Shown piece by piece: positions 1 to 8,362 of a stretch of 64,000 nt of DNA. Below the pieces are notes generated by a model, which ran no database searches, had not been told where the DNA came from, and saw nothing but the letters and a program-made list of their open reading frames with translations. Positions within the stretch are counted from its first letter, which is position 1, and each line of letters opens with the position of its first letter. Location of the stretch: contig NZ_CP182425.1 of the NCBI RefSeq assembly GCF_051903075.1, forward strand, positions 1-64,000, in the 5' to 3' direction. This DNA comes from Embleya sp051903075. Lineage in GTDB: Bacteria; Actinomycetota; Actinomycetes; Streptomycetales; Streptomycetaceae. The position numbers and the translations under genes are program-made.

Positions 1-960
1 TCAGCGGGCGACGCGAGTGAGGAGGAGTTCCACGAGCTTCTCCAGGTCTTCCGCAGACAGGTACTGCTGCAGGGACGCCGCCAGGTCGGCGGGCGGTCCG
101 AGTCGGATCACCCGGGAGTGGTCGGTCCGGGGCTGCGGTGCGGCTGGAGGCCCAGGCGCAACCTCGTGTCGTTCCGCGGATGCCGGTGTCGGGACCGCCT
201 TCGGTTTCATTACGCCGTAATGATCCTGGGCGGTCCGGGCGGCGGCGGTCTGCTTCTCCGGTGCCATCCGTCCGATCCTGCGGGCGTCCTCGACCTTGAG
301 TTCGCCGTTGCGGAGCAGGTTCTGCAGCTCGGGGAGGAGGCCGAGGAGCGCGATGCGCTGGGAGACCCATCCCTGGGACTTGGACAGCCGTTTGGCGACC
401 TTGTCCTGTGAGCCGTGGATATCCAAGAGCTCCTGGACGGCCTTGGCCTCCTCGAGGGGGGCGAAGGCCTTGCGGTGGATGTTCGCGACGAGCGCGGATT
501 CGAGGATCCCGGTCGCGCTGGTCGCGAGGCTGTCGTCGACGACGCTGTTGAGGCTGGCGAGTCCGGCCCGTTCCGCAGCGAGCAGGCGCCGGTTGCCGTC
601 GACGACGACGTAGCGCACACCGGTGTCGAAGGTGTGCTCCAGGTCGGGGTTGGCTTCGCGGTAGGCGCCGATGGTGACCACCGCGGCGGCCTGGAGTTGG
701 CCCTTCTCCAGGATGCTGTCGGCCAGGTCAGCCACGTCACCGAGGGTCTCGCGGGGGTTGGCCGGGTTGTATGCGAGCTGGGTCAGCGGGATCGCGAACG
801 GGGCACCCTCCGCAGCGGGGGGTGTGGGGTTCGGGATCGGTGGTGCGGCGAGGGTCTCGGCCGCGGTGGTCGCCGGTGTGGGTGGGCGCGGTGTGGCGCC
901 CTCCCCCGTTTTCGGCGGCAGCAGGGTGGCCAGCGAGCGCTGGCGTTTGGACGCCGTCAT
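1..960 (-). CDS. parB: ParB-family partition protein
   Basis: Probable centromere-binding ParB of the plasmid partition system, 319 aa. The start is the ATG at 960, which overlaps the parA stop in an ATGA junction. An open frame upstream to 1146 lies inside parA and is not used. After a proline/alanine-rich N-terminus (about 60 aa) comes a ParB/Srx-type domain with a VVVDGNRRLLAAERAG segment, then a helix-turn-helix (SQDKVAKRLSKSQGWVSQRI) followed by a hydrophobic helix. The C-terminus is leucine-rich and suits dimerisation. The family spreads from parS and stimulates the ParA ATPase. A parS-like palindrome lies inside this gene at 207-223. The stop codon is at the very edge of the window, so the gene is complete. 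Family call is firm; the cognate site is inferred. Confidence 0.9.
   Translation of the reverse strand: MTASKRQRSLATLLPPKTGEGATPRPPTPATTAAETLAAPPIPNPTPPAAEGAPFAIPLTQLAYNPANPRETLGDVADLADSILEKGQLQAAAVVTIGAYREANPDLEHTFDTGVRYVVVDGNRRLLAAERAGLASLNSVVDDSLATSATGILESALVANIHRKAFAPLEEAKAVQELLDIHGSQDKVAKRLSKSQGWVSQRIALLGLLPELQNLLRNGELKVEDARRIGRMAPEKQTAAARTAQDHYGVMKPKAVPTPASAERHEVAPGPPAAPQPRTDHSRVIRLGPPADLAASLQQYLSAEDLEKLVELLLTRVAR
207..223. promoter_or_regulatory. parS-like 17-bp palindrome (copy 1, inside parB)
   Basis: TCATTACGCCGTAATGA, a perfect 8+1+8 palindrome inside the parB coding sequence. The same sequence recurs three times upstream of parA. The base composition is far more AT-rich than the surrounding gene. 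Candidate ParB-binding centromere site. Confidence 0.7.
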
Positions 961-1712
961 GCGCTGGCGGCGATCTCGTCGAGGCGTCGGGTGGCGCCGC
1001 CCAGGCCGAGTTCGAGGGCGAGGCGGTAGAAGTCCTCGCGGGCCTCGAGGGAGATCCTGTTGCGGGGGTACTGGGTGACGACTCGGCTCTCGGCCGCCGC
1101 CTTGGCGTGGATCTTGTAGTGGCGGACCACGGTCTGGGTACGCCACCAGCCCTGGCTGTCGACGAAGGTGCGGGTGTCCTCGAGGTCGGCGAGGCCGTCG
1201 CGGGGGTCCCAGTTGTTGACGACGACGGTGTAGGGGAGTCCGCGCGGTTTGACGATGTTCTCGATCGTGTTGGCCGTCGGGAGGAAGGACATGCCTTCCG
1301 GTTCGATCGGCACGATCACGTCGTCGGCGGCCGACAGGACCGCGCGCAACGCGGCGCCGGCGCGTCCGTCACCGAGCGGATCGCCGTCCGGGCCGGGTTC
1401 GTAGTCGGTGGAGTCGGGCCCCAGCCAGCCGGGGGTGTCGACGAAGATGTGCTGGTAGCCGCCGATTTCCTTGAGGCGCGCGAGCTGGTGCGGTTCGCGG
1501 TGGGCCTGGACGAAGTCGAACGGCAGCTCATCGCCGACGCGTTCGGCCCACCAGGTGGTGGATCCCTGTGGGTCGATGCTGACGGCGAGGACCGGCGGTG
1601 TCTCCATATTGGGCCGGCTCAGGACGTCGGCGGTGACGGCCGCGAGGTTGACGGTCAGGGTGGACTTGCCGACCCCGCCCTTCTGGTTCAGCAGAACATG
1701 AACTTTTGCCAC
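957..1712 (-). CDS. parA: ParA-family partition ATPase
   Basis: Walker-type ParA/MinD ATPase, 251 aa from the GTG at 1712. That start is chosen because it has a GAAAGGG ribosome-binding site and puts the deviant Walker A motif KGGVGKST at residues 11-18, the family's usual place. Upstream in-frame codons to 1844 encode unconserved sequence running into a palindrome. Walker A' is near SIDPQGS and Walker B near HIFVDTPG. It drives segregation of ParB-bound plasmid copies over the nucleoid. It is cotranscribed with parB by a 4-nt overlap. The upstream region carries three parS-like palindromes, so autoregulation by ParB/ParA is likely (inference). Confidence 0.93.
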   Translation of the reverse strand: MAKVHVLLNQKGGVGKSTLTVNLAAVTADVLSRPNMETPPVLAVSIDPQGSTTWWAERVGDELPFDFVQAHREPHQLARLKEIGGYQHIFVDTPGWLGPDSTDYEPGPDGDPLGDGRAGAALRAVLSAADDVIVPIEPEGMSFLPTANTIENIVKPRGLPYTVVVNNWDPRDGLADLEDTRTFVDSQGWWRTQTVVRHYKIHAKAAAESRVVTQYPRNRISLEAREDFYRLALELGLGGATRRLDEIAASA

Positions 1713-1840
1713 GGGTACTGCCCTTTCGGTCTGATTCCCCGGTGCCCTGCACGCCTTGGTGCGGGCGCGTGAGCGGGACGAACTATGCCATGTCAGCGAC
1801 TCACGATCGCGGAGGACCTCGCTCTTTTGTCCGAGCCGCG

Positions 1841-1857
1841 TCATTACGCCGTAATGA
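1841..1857. promoter_or_regulatory. parS-like 17-bp palindrome (copy 2)
   Basis: TCATTACGCCGTAATGA, identical to the copy inside parB, 129 bp upstream of the parA start in the parA promoter region. Confidence 0.75.
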
Positions 1858-1899
1858 ATCGCCCGAACGGTCGCGTTCCGGCACGGCCGAAGGAGTGGT

Positions 1900-1916
1900 T
1901 CATTACGGCGTAATGA
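1900..1916. promoter_or_regulatory. parS-like 17-bp palindrome (copy 3)
   Basis: TCATTACGGCGTAATGA, the same half-sites with the central base C to G. The centre-to-centre spacing to copy 2 is 59 bp. Confidence 0.75.
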
Positions 1917-1982
1917 CGCGGCTCGGCGGCGAGTTGGGGGACGGGGTGGGCAGTGCGGGCCCGACTCGCCGGGGACGGCCGC

Positions 1983-1999
1983 TTATTACGCCGTAATGA
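1983..1999. promoter_or_regulatory. parS-like 17-bp palindrome (copy 4, one mismatch)
   Basis: TTATTACGCCGTAATGA has one mismatch in the left half-site. The stop codon of the neighbouring winged-helix gene (TAA on the minus strand) lies inside it, so the site forms the last codons of that gene. Confidence 0.7.
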
Positions 2000-3230
2000 A
2001 CGCCGGTGCTCGCCGTGCGGCCCGGGCCGCACGGGCGCGGGCGACCGCCGCCGCGTGGACGGCGTCGCTTCGAGTCCGGCCCGGTGCCGCCGATTCGACG
2101 GGCAGGAGGGCGTGGAACTCCCCTTCGGGCTCCCGCCATCGGGGTTCGGCAACGGTGTATTCGACGCGTCCACTCCCCCGATTCGTCGTGTTGGCGGGCG
2201 GATTGCGGCGTGTGGCGCCGGAGCGCATGGCTGCCAGCCAGGCCGACGCATGTGCGCGGATGGTGGCGCGGACCGGTGCGAAATCCTCGCGTCTGTCCTC
2301 GGTGGCCACGGCGGCCTCCCGGTCGGCGGCCAGGCGTTCGCGGAACTCGCGTTGTCGCCTGAGCCGAAGGTCGTTCTCGTGCCGCCGGATTCTGGCCTGT
2401 GCGATGGAGGGTGGTTCGGGCCACACCGTGGTCGCGCCCTCGAGGCGGGCCCGGAGCCAGGCGATGGGAAAGAGCACCAGCAGCGGCAATGGCGAGACCG
2501 TCAGCCAGGCCACGACGTCCCCTACGGTCCATCCCCTGTCGGCGACCCCGCGCAGTGCCGAGGCGAGTCGTCCGACGCGTTCCCGTGCGACGAGCAGAAC
2601 CCGGGAGCGGACGTTGCGCGCCAGTTCCCAACGTCTCCACCGCCTGGTGCCGGGTCGTGGGTCGAGACGCCGCCGTCCGGCCTTGCCGGGGGCCGCCGTT
2701 GCGCCGCGCTCGCGCGTACGCCCGTGCGTGCCCGCGCGGTTGAGCCCATCGTCAACGTAGGTATCGAGAGCAAGGTGGGGAACGGGGTTTGGTGGGGTAT
2801 CCGTGTGCGGCTCATCGATCGTCGCCGAGGGGACCGGGACGCCGTCCGCGGACGAGGGTGGGGGAGTCGTTCGGGTGGCGGGGGAGGGGTCGGCTTCGAG
2901 GGCGTACAGGGCCTCCAGGCGGGCCAGTTCCCGCTCGTCCCAGGCAGCGGGGATCGTGGCGGCGTACTCGGCCGCCAGGCGGACGCCGCCGGGGCAGCGG
3001 GTGCCGCGGGCGACGTGTTCGAGCAGTCCCGCCTCGCGCAACCACCGCAGGTGCCGCCGCACGCTGGGGAGGGACAGGCCGGTGACGGCCATCAGGCGGG
3101 CGTGTCCGGGGCGGATGTCGCGACCGTCGTCGTGATCCGCGTACGCGCACAGCGCACGGGCCAACGTCAGCGTCGTGCCGTTCAGTCGGGGATGCAGGCG
3201 CACACGAATGGCCCATTCGACGACGGGCAT
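1986..3230 (-). CDS. Winged-helix plasmid protein, putative replication or transfer regulator
   Basis: 414 aa from the ATG at 3230 (GGGGATGG just upstream). Longer in-frame starts to 3356 add only poorly conserved residues. Residues about 15-75 form a winged-helix domain (ARALCAYADHDDGRDIRPGH, then SLPSVRRHLRWLREAGLL), as in plasmid replication or phage-type DNA-binding proteins. A proline/threonine-rich linker follows. A hydrophobic stretch (WTVGDVVAWLTVSPLPLLVL) suggests one membrane helix near the middle. The C-terminus is an Arg/Glu-rich helix. It lies directly upstream of parA on the same strand and its last codons overlap a parS-like palindrome. Precise role not known; DNA binding is inferred from the fold. 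Confidence 0.7.
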   Translation of the reverse strand: MPVVEWAIRVRLHPRLNGTTLTLARALCAYADHDDGRDIRPGHARLMAVTGLSLPSVRRHLRWLREAGLLEHVARGTRCPGGVRLAAEYAATIPAAWDERELARLEALYALEADPSPATRTTPPPSSADGVPVPSATIDEPHTDTPPNPVPHLALDTYVDDGLNRAGTHGRTRERGATAAPGKAGRRRLDPRPGTRRWRRWELARNVRSRVLLVARERVGRLASALRGVADRGWTVGDVVAWLTVSPLPLLVLFPIAWLRARLEGATTVWPEPPSIAQARIRRHENDLRLRRQREFRERLAADREAAVATEDRREDFAPVRATIRAHASAWLAAMRSGATRRNPPANTTNRGSGRVEYTVAEPRWREPEGEFHALLPVESAAPGRTRSDAVHAAAVARARAARAARRAPAFITA

Positions 3231-3379
3231 CCATCCCCGCGCACCCCCCGAACAAGCCCGGAATTGTGGGGTATGCGGCTTTTTATAGTGCGCGACACGC
3301 GAACGAAGTCGCACCAGGGCGTGCGTGGCGCCGCGAGTGTGCATAGACTCTGGCACGCAGGACCTCCTCGTGAGGGCAT

Positions 3380-3660
3380 GCAGAAGCCCCGTATGTGCTC
3401 TGTGGAGAGCGGGACTTCGAGCAAAAGCTGGAAGTAATTGGGTTTACGTACGACGCCTGGCCCGGCCTGGTAACCGGACAGCGACGGACGTCGGCCCTCC
3501 CGGGTGGTGCTGGGAGGCCGTACGAAAGCGACCCGCGACCCTGGCAGGTTGCGGATAGCACAAAAAGCGGACTGTCTCCGGTGCTCAGGAGACTCCGCTT
3601 GAGGAAGTTAGATCACGATCGCCTCCTCTGTGGAGAGGAGGCGGACACGGATCCGCAACA
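3380..3660. other. Hairpin-rich noncoding stretch, possible structured RNA or ssDNA priming region
   Basis: Four strong inverted repeats lie within 280 bp. Around 3385-3415 a GCTCT/AGAGC stem sits inside a longer imperfect stem ending CCCG/CGGG. At 3493-3520 a CGGCC/GGCCG plus TCCC/GGGA stem occurs. At 3565-3600 AAGCGGA and GTCTCC pair with GGAGAC and TCCGCTT. At 3620-3643 CGCCTCCTC pairs with GAGGAGGCG around loop TGTGGA. The first and last share the motif CTCTGTGGAGAG. No convincing coding frame covers the stretch. It lies between the plasmid winged-helix gene and the TGTCCG iterons. Confidence 0.5.
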
Positions 3661-3787
3661 GCAGGGCCCGCCGGACATCAAGCGCCGAGAAAGCGCGGCG
3701 TGTCATTGGCGGGCTCTTGTGCGTCGGGGGGTGTCTGCCGGTACTCTCGTTCATGTCGACGGTTTCTTTCTACGGTTAGTCGGCCGC

Positions 3788-3820
3788 GCCCCCGGGGAGT
3801 TGCACCTCCCGGCAGGGGGC
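3788..3820 (+). terminator. Terminator-like GC hairpin
   Basis: GCCCCC (3788-3793) pairs with GGGGGC (3815-3820), with an inner GGGAG/CTCCC stem, followed by TTCTTC. It could end a transcript from the hairpin-rich stretch upstream. Confidence 0.45.
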
Positions 3821-4098
3821 TTCTTCATGTCCGGTGAGACTTCGGTTACTCACCGACGTTTCAGGGGAACCCTAGTCCCTTCGGGGGCCTGGTGCGAGAA
3901 CACGGGAAACTCGCCGGTCGGCGTGTCGTTGCGTTCGAGTGGGCGGGTGTCAAGGCCGTGACGGTGTGAACTTCCGCCGTTCGGTGGGAGGTTGTCGGGG
4001 GCTCTCGTAGGTGCATGTCCGGGGAAGGTGACCGGGGTATGCCGGTTGTGACGTCTCGCGGATGAATCTTTTTCCGGGATGGTGCGGCGAAGTTCCGC

Positions 4099-4720
4099 CT
4101 GTCCGGCCTACGTTGCGATCGCGCCCTCGCCGGACATGTCCGCGGACACGACCTCGGCCGTGGCCGGTGTGTCCGGACACGATCGCGACACCGACGCCGT
4201 GTCCGCAGACATGTCCGGCGAGGTGTGTGTCCCGTGTCCGTCCGGCAGCGTCTCGGACGGTGTCCGGACACGACACCGGCATCGGACACGGTGGACGACA
4301 CACGTGTCCGATGCCGGTGTCGTGGCGGGCGACACTCGTCGAGTCGGGGTCCGAAGCGGACATAGCCGGTTGGACGGCGGGGCGACACGCGTGTCCGACC
4401 CGCGAGTTGTCCGACCCGCGCCGGTGTCGACGGCGCGACACGACGTCGGGGTACTTCGCGCGTATGTCCATGTACTGGGTGGCCTGGGCCCGTGTCCCGT
4501 GCGTCGTGTCCGATGTCCGGCCACGGGTCAGGGCGTGTCCGGTGGCGTCCGGTCACGCCGGATGTGATGGGCGCCCGAGCATGGCGTTGTCCGGTGTTGG
4601 TGTCCGACGGCCGTCGCATCCGTTCTCGGGAGGTCGGCGTGCGACACCGTCGGGGAGCCGGCCGCCGGACACCGGCGTCGGACAACGCCGGCTGTCGGAC
4701 ACCGTGACCGGACAACTGTC
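4099..4720. repeat. TGTCCG/CGGACA iteron cluster, candidate replication origin
   Basis: More than twenty copies of TGTCCG or its complement, in both orientations, lie in about 620 bp. Two copies form the perfect palindrome GTGTCCGGACAC (near 4169-4180 and 4260-4271). Others read GTGTCCGAC, ATGTCCGG or CCGGACAC. The stretch has no convincing gene; the open frames across it are low-complexity products of the repeats. Dense short iterons near partition and replication genes are typical of plasmid origins or Rep-controlled regions. The origin role is inferred. Confidence 0.55.
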
Positions 4721-4862
4721 GGCTCGTCGTCCGGTGGCCGACCTCGTCCGCCGCGAGGACGTTCGGTCATAGGCGGGTTCGCGGTGTCGCGTCCGGGCGG
4801 CTGGCCCTCGGCGGCCCGGACGTCGACGCGGTCGGGCGCCGGACGACGAGCCGACGGCTGTG

Positions 4863-5450
4863 TCACGGGCTCGGGTGGTATTCGTCCCGGAAGACCTCCC
4901 GGGCTCGTTCGACGGATTCGTCGGAGGTGAACCGGTGCCTCGTGAAGTGCTTCGCGGGTGAGTGGGGGTGGTGCGGGTCGGTCAGCATCCGGTGGACGAA
5001 CTCCGCCGAGGAGCAGTCGAATCGCCCCCGGGGGTCCCAGGCGTCGCCGCGCGCGAAGATCGGCCACCGTTCCGGGGCCGGATCCTCCGCGAGCCGGCAG
5101 AAAGCGTGTTCGGCCGAGGTTGTGGCCCATTACAGGAGCCGTGCCGTGGGGCGATGTGGGGGCGCGGGGTCGGCGAACTCGTCGTGGTCCGCGACGATCA
5201 GGTCGAGGTCCGCATGGCGTGAGCCCGGCACACAGAGGCCGAAGTTGTCATCGAACGTGCCCGCGCCGAAGGTCTCGGCCAACTGCTTGTAGTCGCGGGG
5301 AAGACGACGGCCGAGCCTTCGCTCCACGAACGCCCAGTCGATGATCCGGGGTTTTTCGTTCCAGCCGGTCAACAGGGCCAGGTCCTCGGCCCAGGACGAT
5401 CCTGCGGGTCGTACAGGGTCCAAGGGGGCACGGACGGCCACGGGATTCAC
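4863..5450 (-). pseudogene. SUKH (SMI1/KNR4) family immunity protein, interrupted by a stop codon
   Basis: From a possible GTG at 5450 the frame gives the SUKH signature (WAFVERRLGRRLPRDYKQLA, ETFGAGTFDD, LCVPG), then meets an in-frame TAA at 5130-5132. Past that codon the same frame continues with a fitting SUKH C-terminus (WPIFARGDAWDPRGRFDC) to the TGA at 4863. One nonsense codon therefore splits an otherwise coherent protein. SUKH proteins are immunity proteins of polymorphic toxin systems, which fits the toxin-like gene upstream. Between 5451 and 5837 there are only fragments in shifting frames (for example LADILVDRAVDVYGWTVGQS near 5500-5600), probably decayed coding DNA. Confidence 0.65.
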
Positions 5451-5837
5451 GGCGGCGGGGACGGTGAGGTCTCGTCGGTGGTGGTGCTCTCGAGCAGGCC
5501 GACGCCGAGCCGGCTCTGTCCGACGGTCCATCCGTACACGTCGACGGCTCGGTCGACGAGGATGTCGGCCAGTGGCGGTCCTGTCAGGTGTCCGAGTGAT
5601 GGGTCTCGCCGGCAACGGAAGGGCCAAGAGGTCTTCGATCGCGATGAGAAGAGCAGCGCTGTCCACGCCACGAGTAGACCTCACGGTTCGGACACGCGGG
5701 CTGCCGGCCCGGGCGGGGCAGCGGATGATGCGACGACGACACGATCGGGCGAGGGGCGCTGCGGCCAGCCGCGCGGCCTCCCGACCACCGGGCCTGGGCC
5801 TCGTCAACAGGACTCGGACGGAGGAGGGTTGACGGGG

Positions 5838-6314
5838 TCAGCGCTGGAGGCTGAGGGGCCCGGCGGTTCCTGGGGTGCCGGGGATCAGGCGGGTGGTGGG
5901 GGGCCAGGGGCCGCCGGCTTCGGTGATGCCGCCGTAGGGGACGGCGATGGCGCGGGTGGGGTGTTTGGCGTGGGTGAAGACGAACAGGGGGCCGGTGCCG
6001 TAGTAGCGGTCGCCGCCGCCGCTGATGGTGCCGGTGGGGAGCTCGACGCGATCTCCGGTGGCGGATTCGATGTCCTTCTTCGAGGCGCCTTCGAAGAAGA
6101 CCCAGGCGTTGTCCCAGGCGAAGGGGGTCAGGTCGCGGAGGGTGCCGTCGCGGCCGTGTTCGCCCAAGTCCTTGATGCCGGCGGCGAGTCGGTCGTGGGC
6201 CTTGCCGTCGACTTCGACGCCGACCCGGTCGGAGTGGCCGCCGCAGGCGGTGGCGAGGGTGAGGAGGAGGGCGGTCAGGAGGGCGAGAGTGGTGGGGGTG
6301 TGCCGGTGTGTCAA
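5838..6314 (-). CDS. Putative lipoprotein of the toxin locus
   Basis: 158 aa from a TTG codon at 6312-6314 that overlaps the stop of the upstream toxin-like gene. No ATG or GTG is better placed, so translational coupling is likely. The N-terminus is a lipoprotein signal: a hydrophobic stretch of Leu/Ala/Thr ending in the lipobox LATAC, then GG. The mature part is soluble and Gly/Pro-rich with no family I recognise (motifs WVFFEGASKKDI, YYGTGPLFVFTHAKHP). A surface lipoprotein cotranscribed with a secreted toxin may be its immunity or anchoring partner; this is inference from position. Confidence 0.65.
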   Translation of the reverse strand: MTHRHTPTTLALLTALLLTLATACGGHSDRVGVEVDGKAHDRLAAGIKDLGEHGRDGTLRDLTPFAWDNAWVFFEGASKKDIESATGDRVELPTGTISGGGDRYYGTGPLFVFTHAKHPTRAIAVPYGGITEAGGPWPPTTRLIPGTPGTAGPLSLQR

Positions 6315-7555
6315 CTGACCGTCGATCCGTTGTCGACCCCGCTGCCGGGGTCGTAGCCGTTTTTTTGGGGCTGGTCGCGTGGGGGACCGGTGGGTGGGGC
6401 GCCGTGGGCGGGCAGCGGTGGGTCGTTCTTGGGGATGGTCGTGTTGCGGCCGATCTCCTCCTGGTCGCTGTAGACGAGTTCGTGGTTGCGGTCCACGACG
6501 ACGGCGCGTCCTTCGCGGATCGCGCGGTCGATGTGGTCGGCGAGTTCGGCGGGGGAGGCGTTGGGGTGTTCCTGGGCGATGCGGCGGCCGAGGTCGTTGT
6601 TGTACAGGTCCATGGCCTCCCGGTGGCCCGGGTTGCCGGTGAGTCCTTCGTGCGCGGTGGTGTACTTGGCGGCCCAGTCGACGCCGAATCTCTGAGTGAG
6701 CAGGGCGTTCCAGTAGGTGTGGCGGAAGGCGTCCTGGTGGTCGTCGTTCTTGTCGTCGGAGGTGAAGCGTTTCTCGGCTTCGGAGAAGGCTTCCGCCCTG
6801 ATGTCGGCGAAGTCCTTCTGGGCGAGCCAGCCGAGGCGGTCGAGGAGGTCGGCCTCGGTGCGGGTGACCTGTTGTTGGCCGGTGAAGAAGCCGACGAGGC
6901 CGCCGGGCCATTTCGTGGTGCCGCGGGGGTCGTCCATGGTCTGGAAGGTGGTGAGGATGTCGGCGCCGTTGCCGTCGCGTCCGAGGGTGGCGTGGGGGTT
7001 GAAGGAGTCCTCGCGGACGCTGACGTCCTGGTAGATGTCCCATTGGGCGTCGTTGTCGGCCTGGGTGGCCTGGGCGAGGGCCTGGCCGACGCGCCAGGCG
7101 AAGTCCTGGGCGCGTTTGGTGTAGTCGACGTTGATCTGGGCGGCGGCCCAGCCGTCGCCGGCGGCGGACAGGGCTTGGGCTACCTCGTCGGGGATGCGCC
7201 AGTCGACACCGCCGTCCTCGCGGACGGTGAACTCGGGTGAGCGGGAGATCTCGTCCAGGACGGCGCGCAGGGTGGTTTGGGCGGCCTTGAAGGCGTTGTG
7301 GGCGTCGGAGACGGCGCGGGACAGGGCGGCCGCCTCGGCGGCGGCGAGGCCGATCTGGCGCTGCGTCTCGGCGAGACGGGCGCGGGCGGTGTCGGCGACG
7401 GTGCCGCTCCACCCGGTGAGGCCGGGGGAGTTGAGGACTTCGGCCTGGTGGCGTTCGGACAGGGCCTGGAGTTTGGCGCGGACGGCTTCCCAGGCGGTGG
7501 TCGTCTCGGTGAGGAGGTCGACGTTCGCGTCTCGGACCTGGGTGAGGGTGAGCAC
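6311..7555 (-). CDS. WXG100-like polymorphic toxin with C-terminal DUF6973 domain
   Basis: 414 aa from a GTG at 7555, beginning just after the upstream WXG100-like gene. Residues 1-150 are long amphipathic helices with a W..GTVADTARARL segment, like the N-terminal secretion domain of ESX/type VII toxins. The C-terminal half carries a DUF6973-like domain: DAFRHTYWNALLT, TTAHE, MDLYNNDLGRRIA and a final GRAVVVDRNHEL. The conserved His and Asn residues suggest an active site, but the activity is not established. The proline-rich tail ends in the overlap with the lipoprotein gene. Together with the neighbours it forms a compact effector/immunity operon on the minus strand. Confidence 0.75.
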   Translation of the reverse strand: MLTLTQVRDANVDLLTETTTAWEAVRAKLQALSERHQAEVLNSPGLTGWSGTVADTARARLAETQRQIGLAAAEAAALSRAVSDAHNAFKAAQTTLRAVLDEISRSPEFTVREDGGVDWRIPDEVAQALSAAGDGWAAAQINVDYTKRAQDFAWRVGQALAQATQADNDAQWDIYQDVSVREDSFNPHATLGRDGNGADILTTFQTMDDPRGTTKWPGGLVGFFTGQQQVTRTEADLLDRLGWLAQKDFADIRAEAFSEAEKRFTSDDKNDDHQDAFRHTYWNALLTQRFGVDWAAKYTTAHEGLTGNPGHREAMDLYNNDLGRRIAQEHPNASPAELADHIDRAIREGRAVVVDRNHELVYSDQEEIGRNTTIPKNDPPLPAHGAPPTGPPRDQPQKNGYDPGSGVDNGSTVS

Positions 7556-7558
7556 GGC

Positions 7559-8032
7559 TCAACCGCCCATCGACTGGGTGACGTTGGTTTCGGTGCGGGC
7601 GTATTCGTCGGCGGTCAGGCGCAGTCCGGTGGCGGATTCGCCGAGTTTGCGTTCGAGGGCCGCGACCTGGTGGTCCCAGGTGGTGACGAGGTCGGTGAGG
7701 CGTCCGGCGGTGCGCCAGCCGGGGAGACCCGCGGCGGCGGCCTGGGTGGCGGGGGCGACGGTGCGGGCGGCGGCGGTGAGTTCGCCGAGGACGCGGTCCT
7801 GGGCGGCGCCGGCGTCGCGGAGGTGTTGCGAGGCCACGCGGAAGTCCGGCTTTGCGGTGCCGGGATTCGTTGGTGGTGGCACGGGGGGCGGCCCGGGTTG
7901 GGGCTTGGGTAACGCCGGGTCCGGTTGGTTGCCGCCGCCGGTGGGTGGCGGGCCGGTGGGGCCGGGTTTGGGGCGGTCGTCGTCGGCCTGGGTGTGGACG
8001 GTTGGGTGAAGTGCGCGTTCGATCTTGCTCAT
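7559..8032 (-). CDS. WXG100-like secreted helical protein
   Basis: 157 aa from the ATG at 8032 with a strong GGGAGG site. Residues 1-65 are a disordered Pro-rich region (PTGPPPTGGG). Residues about 66-157 are a helical hairpin-like domain (DFRVASQHLRDAGAAQ, GWRTAGRLTDLVTTWDHQV, TADEYARTET) typical of ESX-type substrates of about 100 aa. It is the first gene of the operon and ends 3 nt before the toxin gene start. Likely a cognate secretion partner or chaperone of the toxin. Confidence 0.65.
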   Translation of the reverse strand: MSKIERALHPTVHTQADDDRPKPGPTGPPPTGGGNQPDPALPKPQPGPPPVPPPTNPGTAKPDFRVASQHLRDAGAAQDRVLGELTAAARTVAPATQAAAAGLPGWRTAGRLTDLVTTWDHQVAALERKLGESATGLRLTADEYARTETNVTQSMGG

Positions 8033-8362
8033 ACCCTCCCCCGGGGGTTGATGCGGCGGCGGCGCTGGGCGCGAGGTTACCGGGGTTCGGTGGGTGTGGG
8101 GAGGGGTTTGGGGTGGCGGGCCGGGGGTTGCGGTCGGCGGGAGCCGGGAATCGGGGGCCGGGAATCGGGGGCCGGGTGGTTGGGCGGCTGACCGGGCGTT
8201 CGGCGGGGGTTGGGTGGGTTCTCGCCGAGGGCGGCGCCCGCTTCTTGGCTTGTGCGCCGCCTCGCCTGCGTCGAGGCCCGACTTGACGCAGGGGTGGGGC
8301 CGGGGCCTGCCGGTTGCCGTAGGCGCTTTCGAATCTCGGTGTGTTGTGGGGTTCCGATTCCA

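Noticed and set aside
957..1146. Extension of parB upstream to 1146.
   Set aside because: The extra 62 codons lie wholly inside parA and are Arg/Pro-rich shadow sequence; the ATG at 960 gives the usual ATGA coupling.
1841..1999. Reading the palindromes upstream of parA as transcription terminators.
   Set aside because: No T-run follows, the stems are AT-rich, and the same sequence occurs inside parB, which fits a protein-binding site better.
3380..3420. Possible tRNA-like stem region (GCTCT/AGAGC with a GGGACTTCGAGC end).
   Set aside because: No cloverleaf with acceptor, D, anticodon and T arms could be drawn.
3395..3961. A 188-codon plus-strand frame over the hairpin region.
   Set aside because: It runs through four strong hairpins and a terminator-like stem, with no recognisable domain; similar LCGE segments come from the shared CTCTGTGGAGAG motif.
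4062..4772. Open frames of up to 284 codons on both strands around 3.9-4.8 kb.
   Set aside because: Composition is dominated by translations of the TGTCCG iterons and Arg/Pro/Thr-rich shadow sequence; no ribosome-binding site or recognisable domain.
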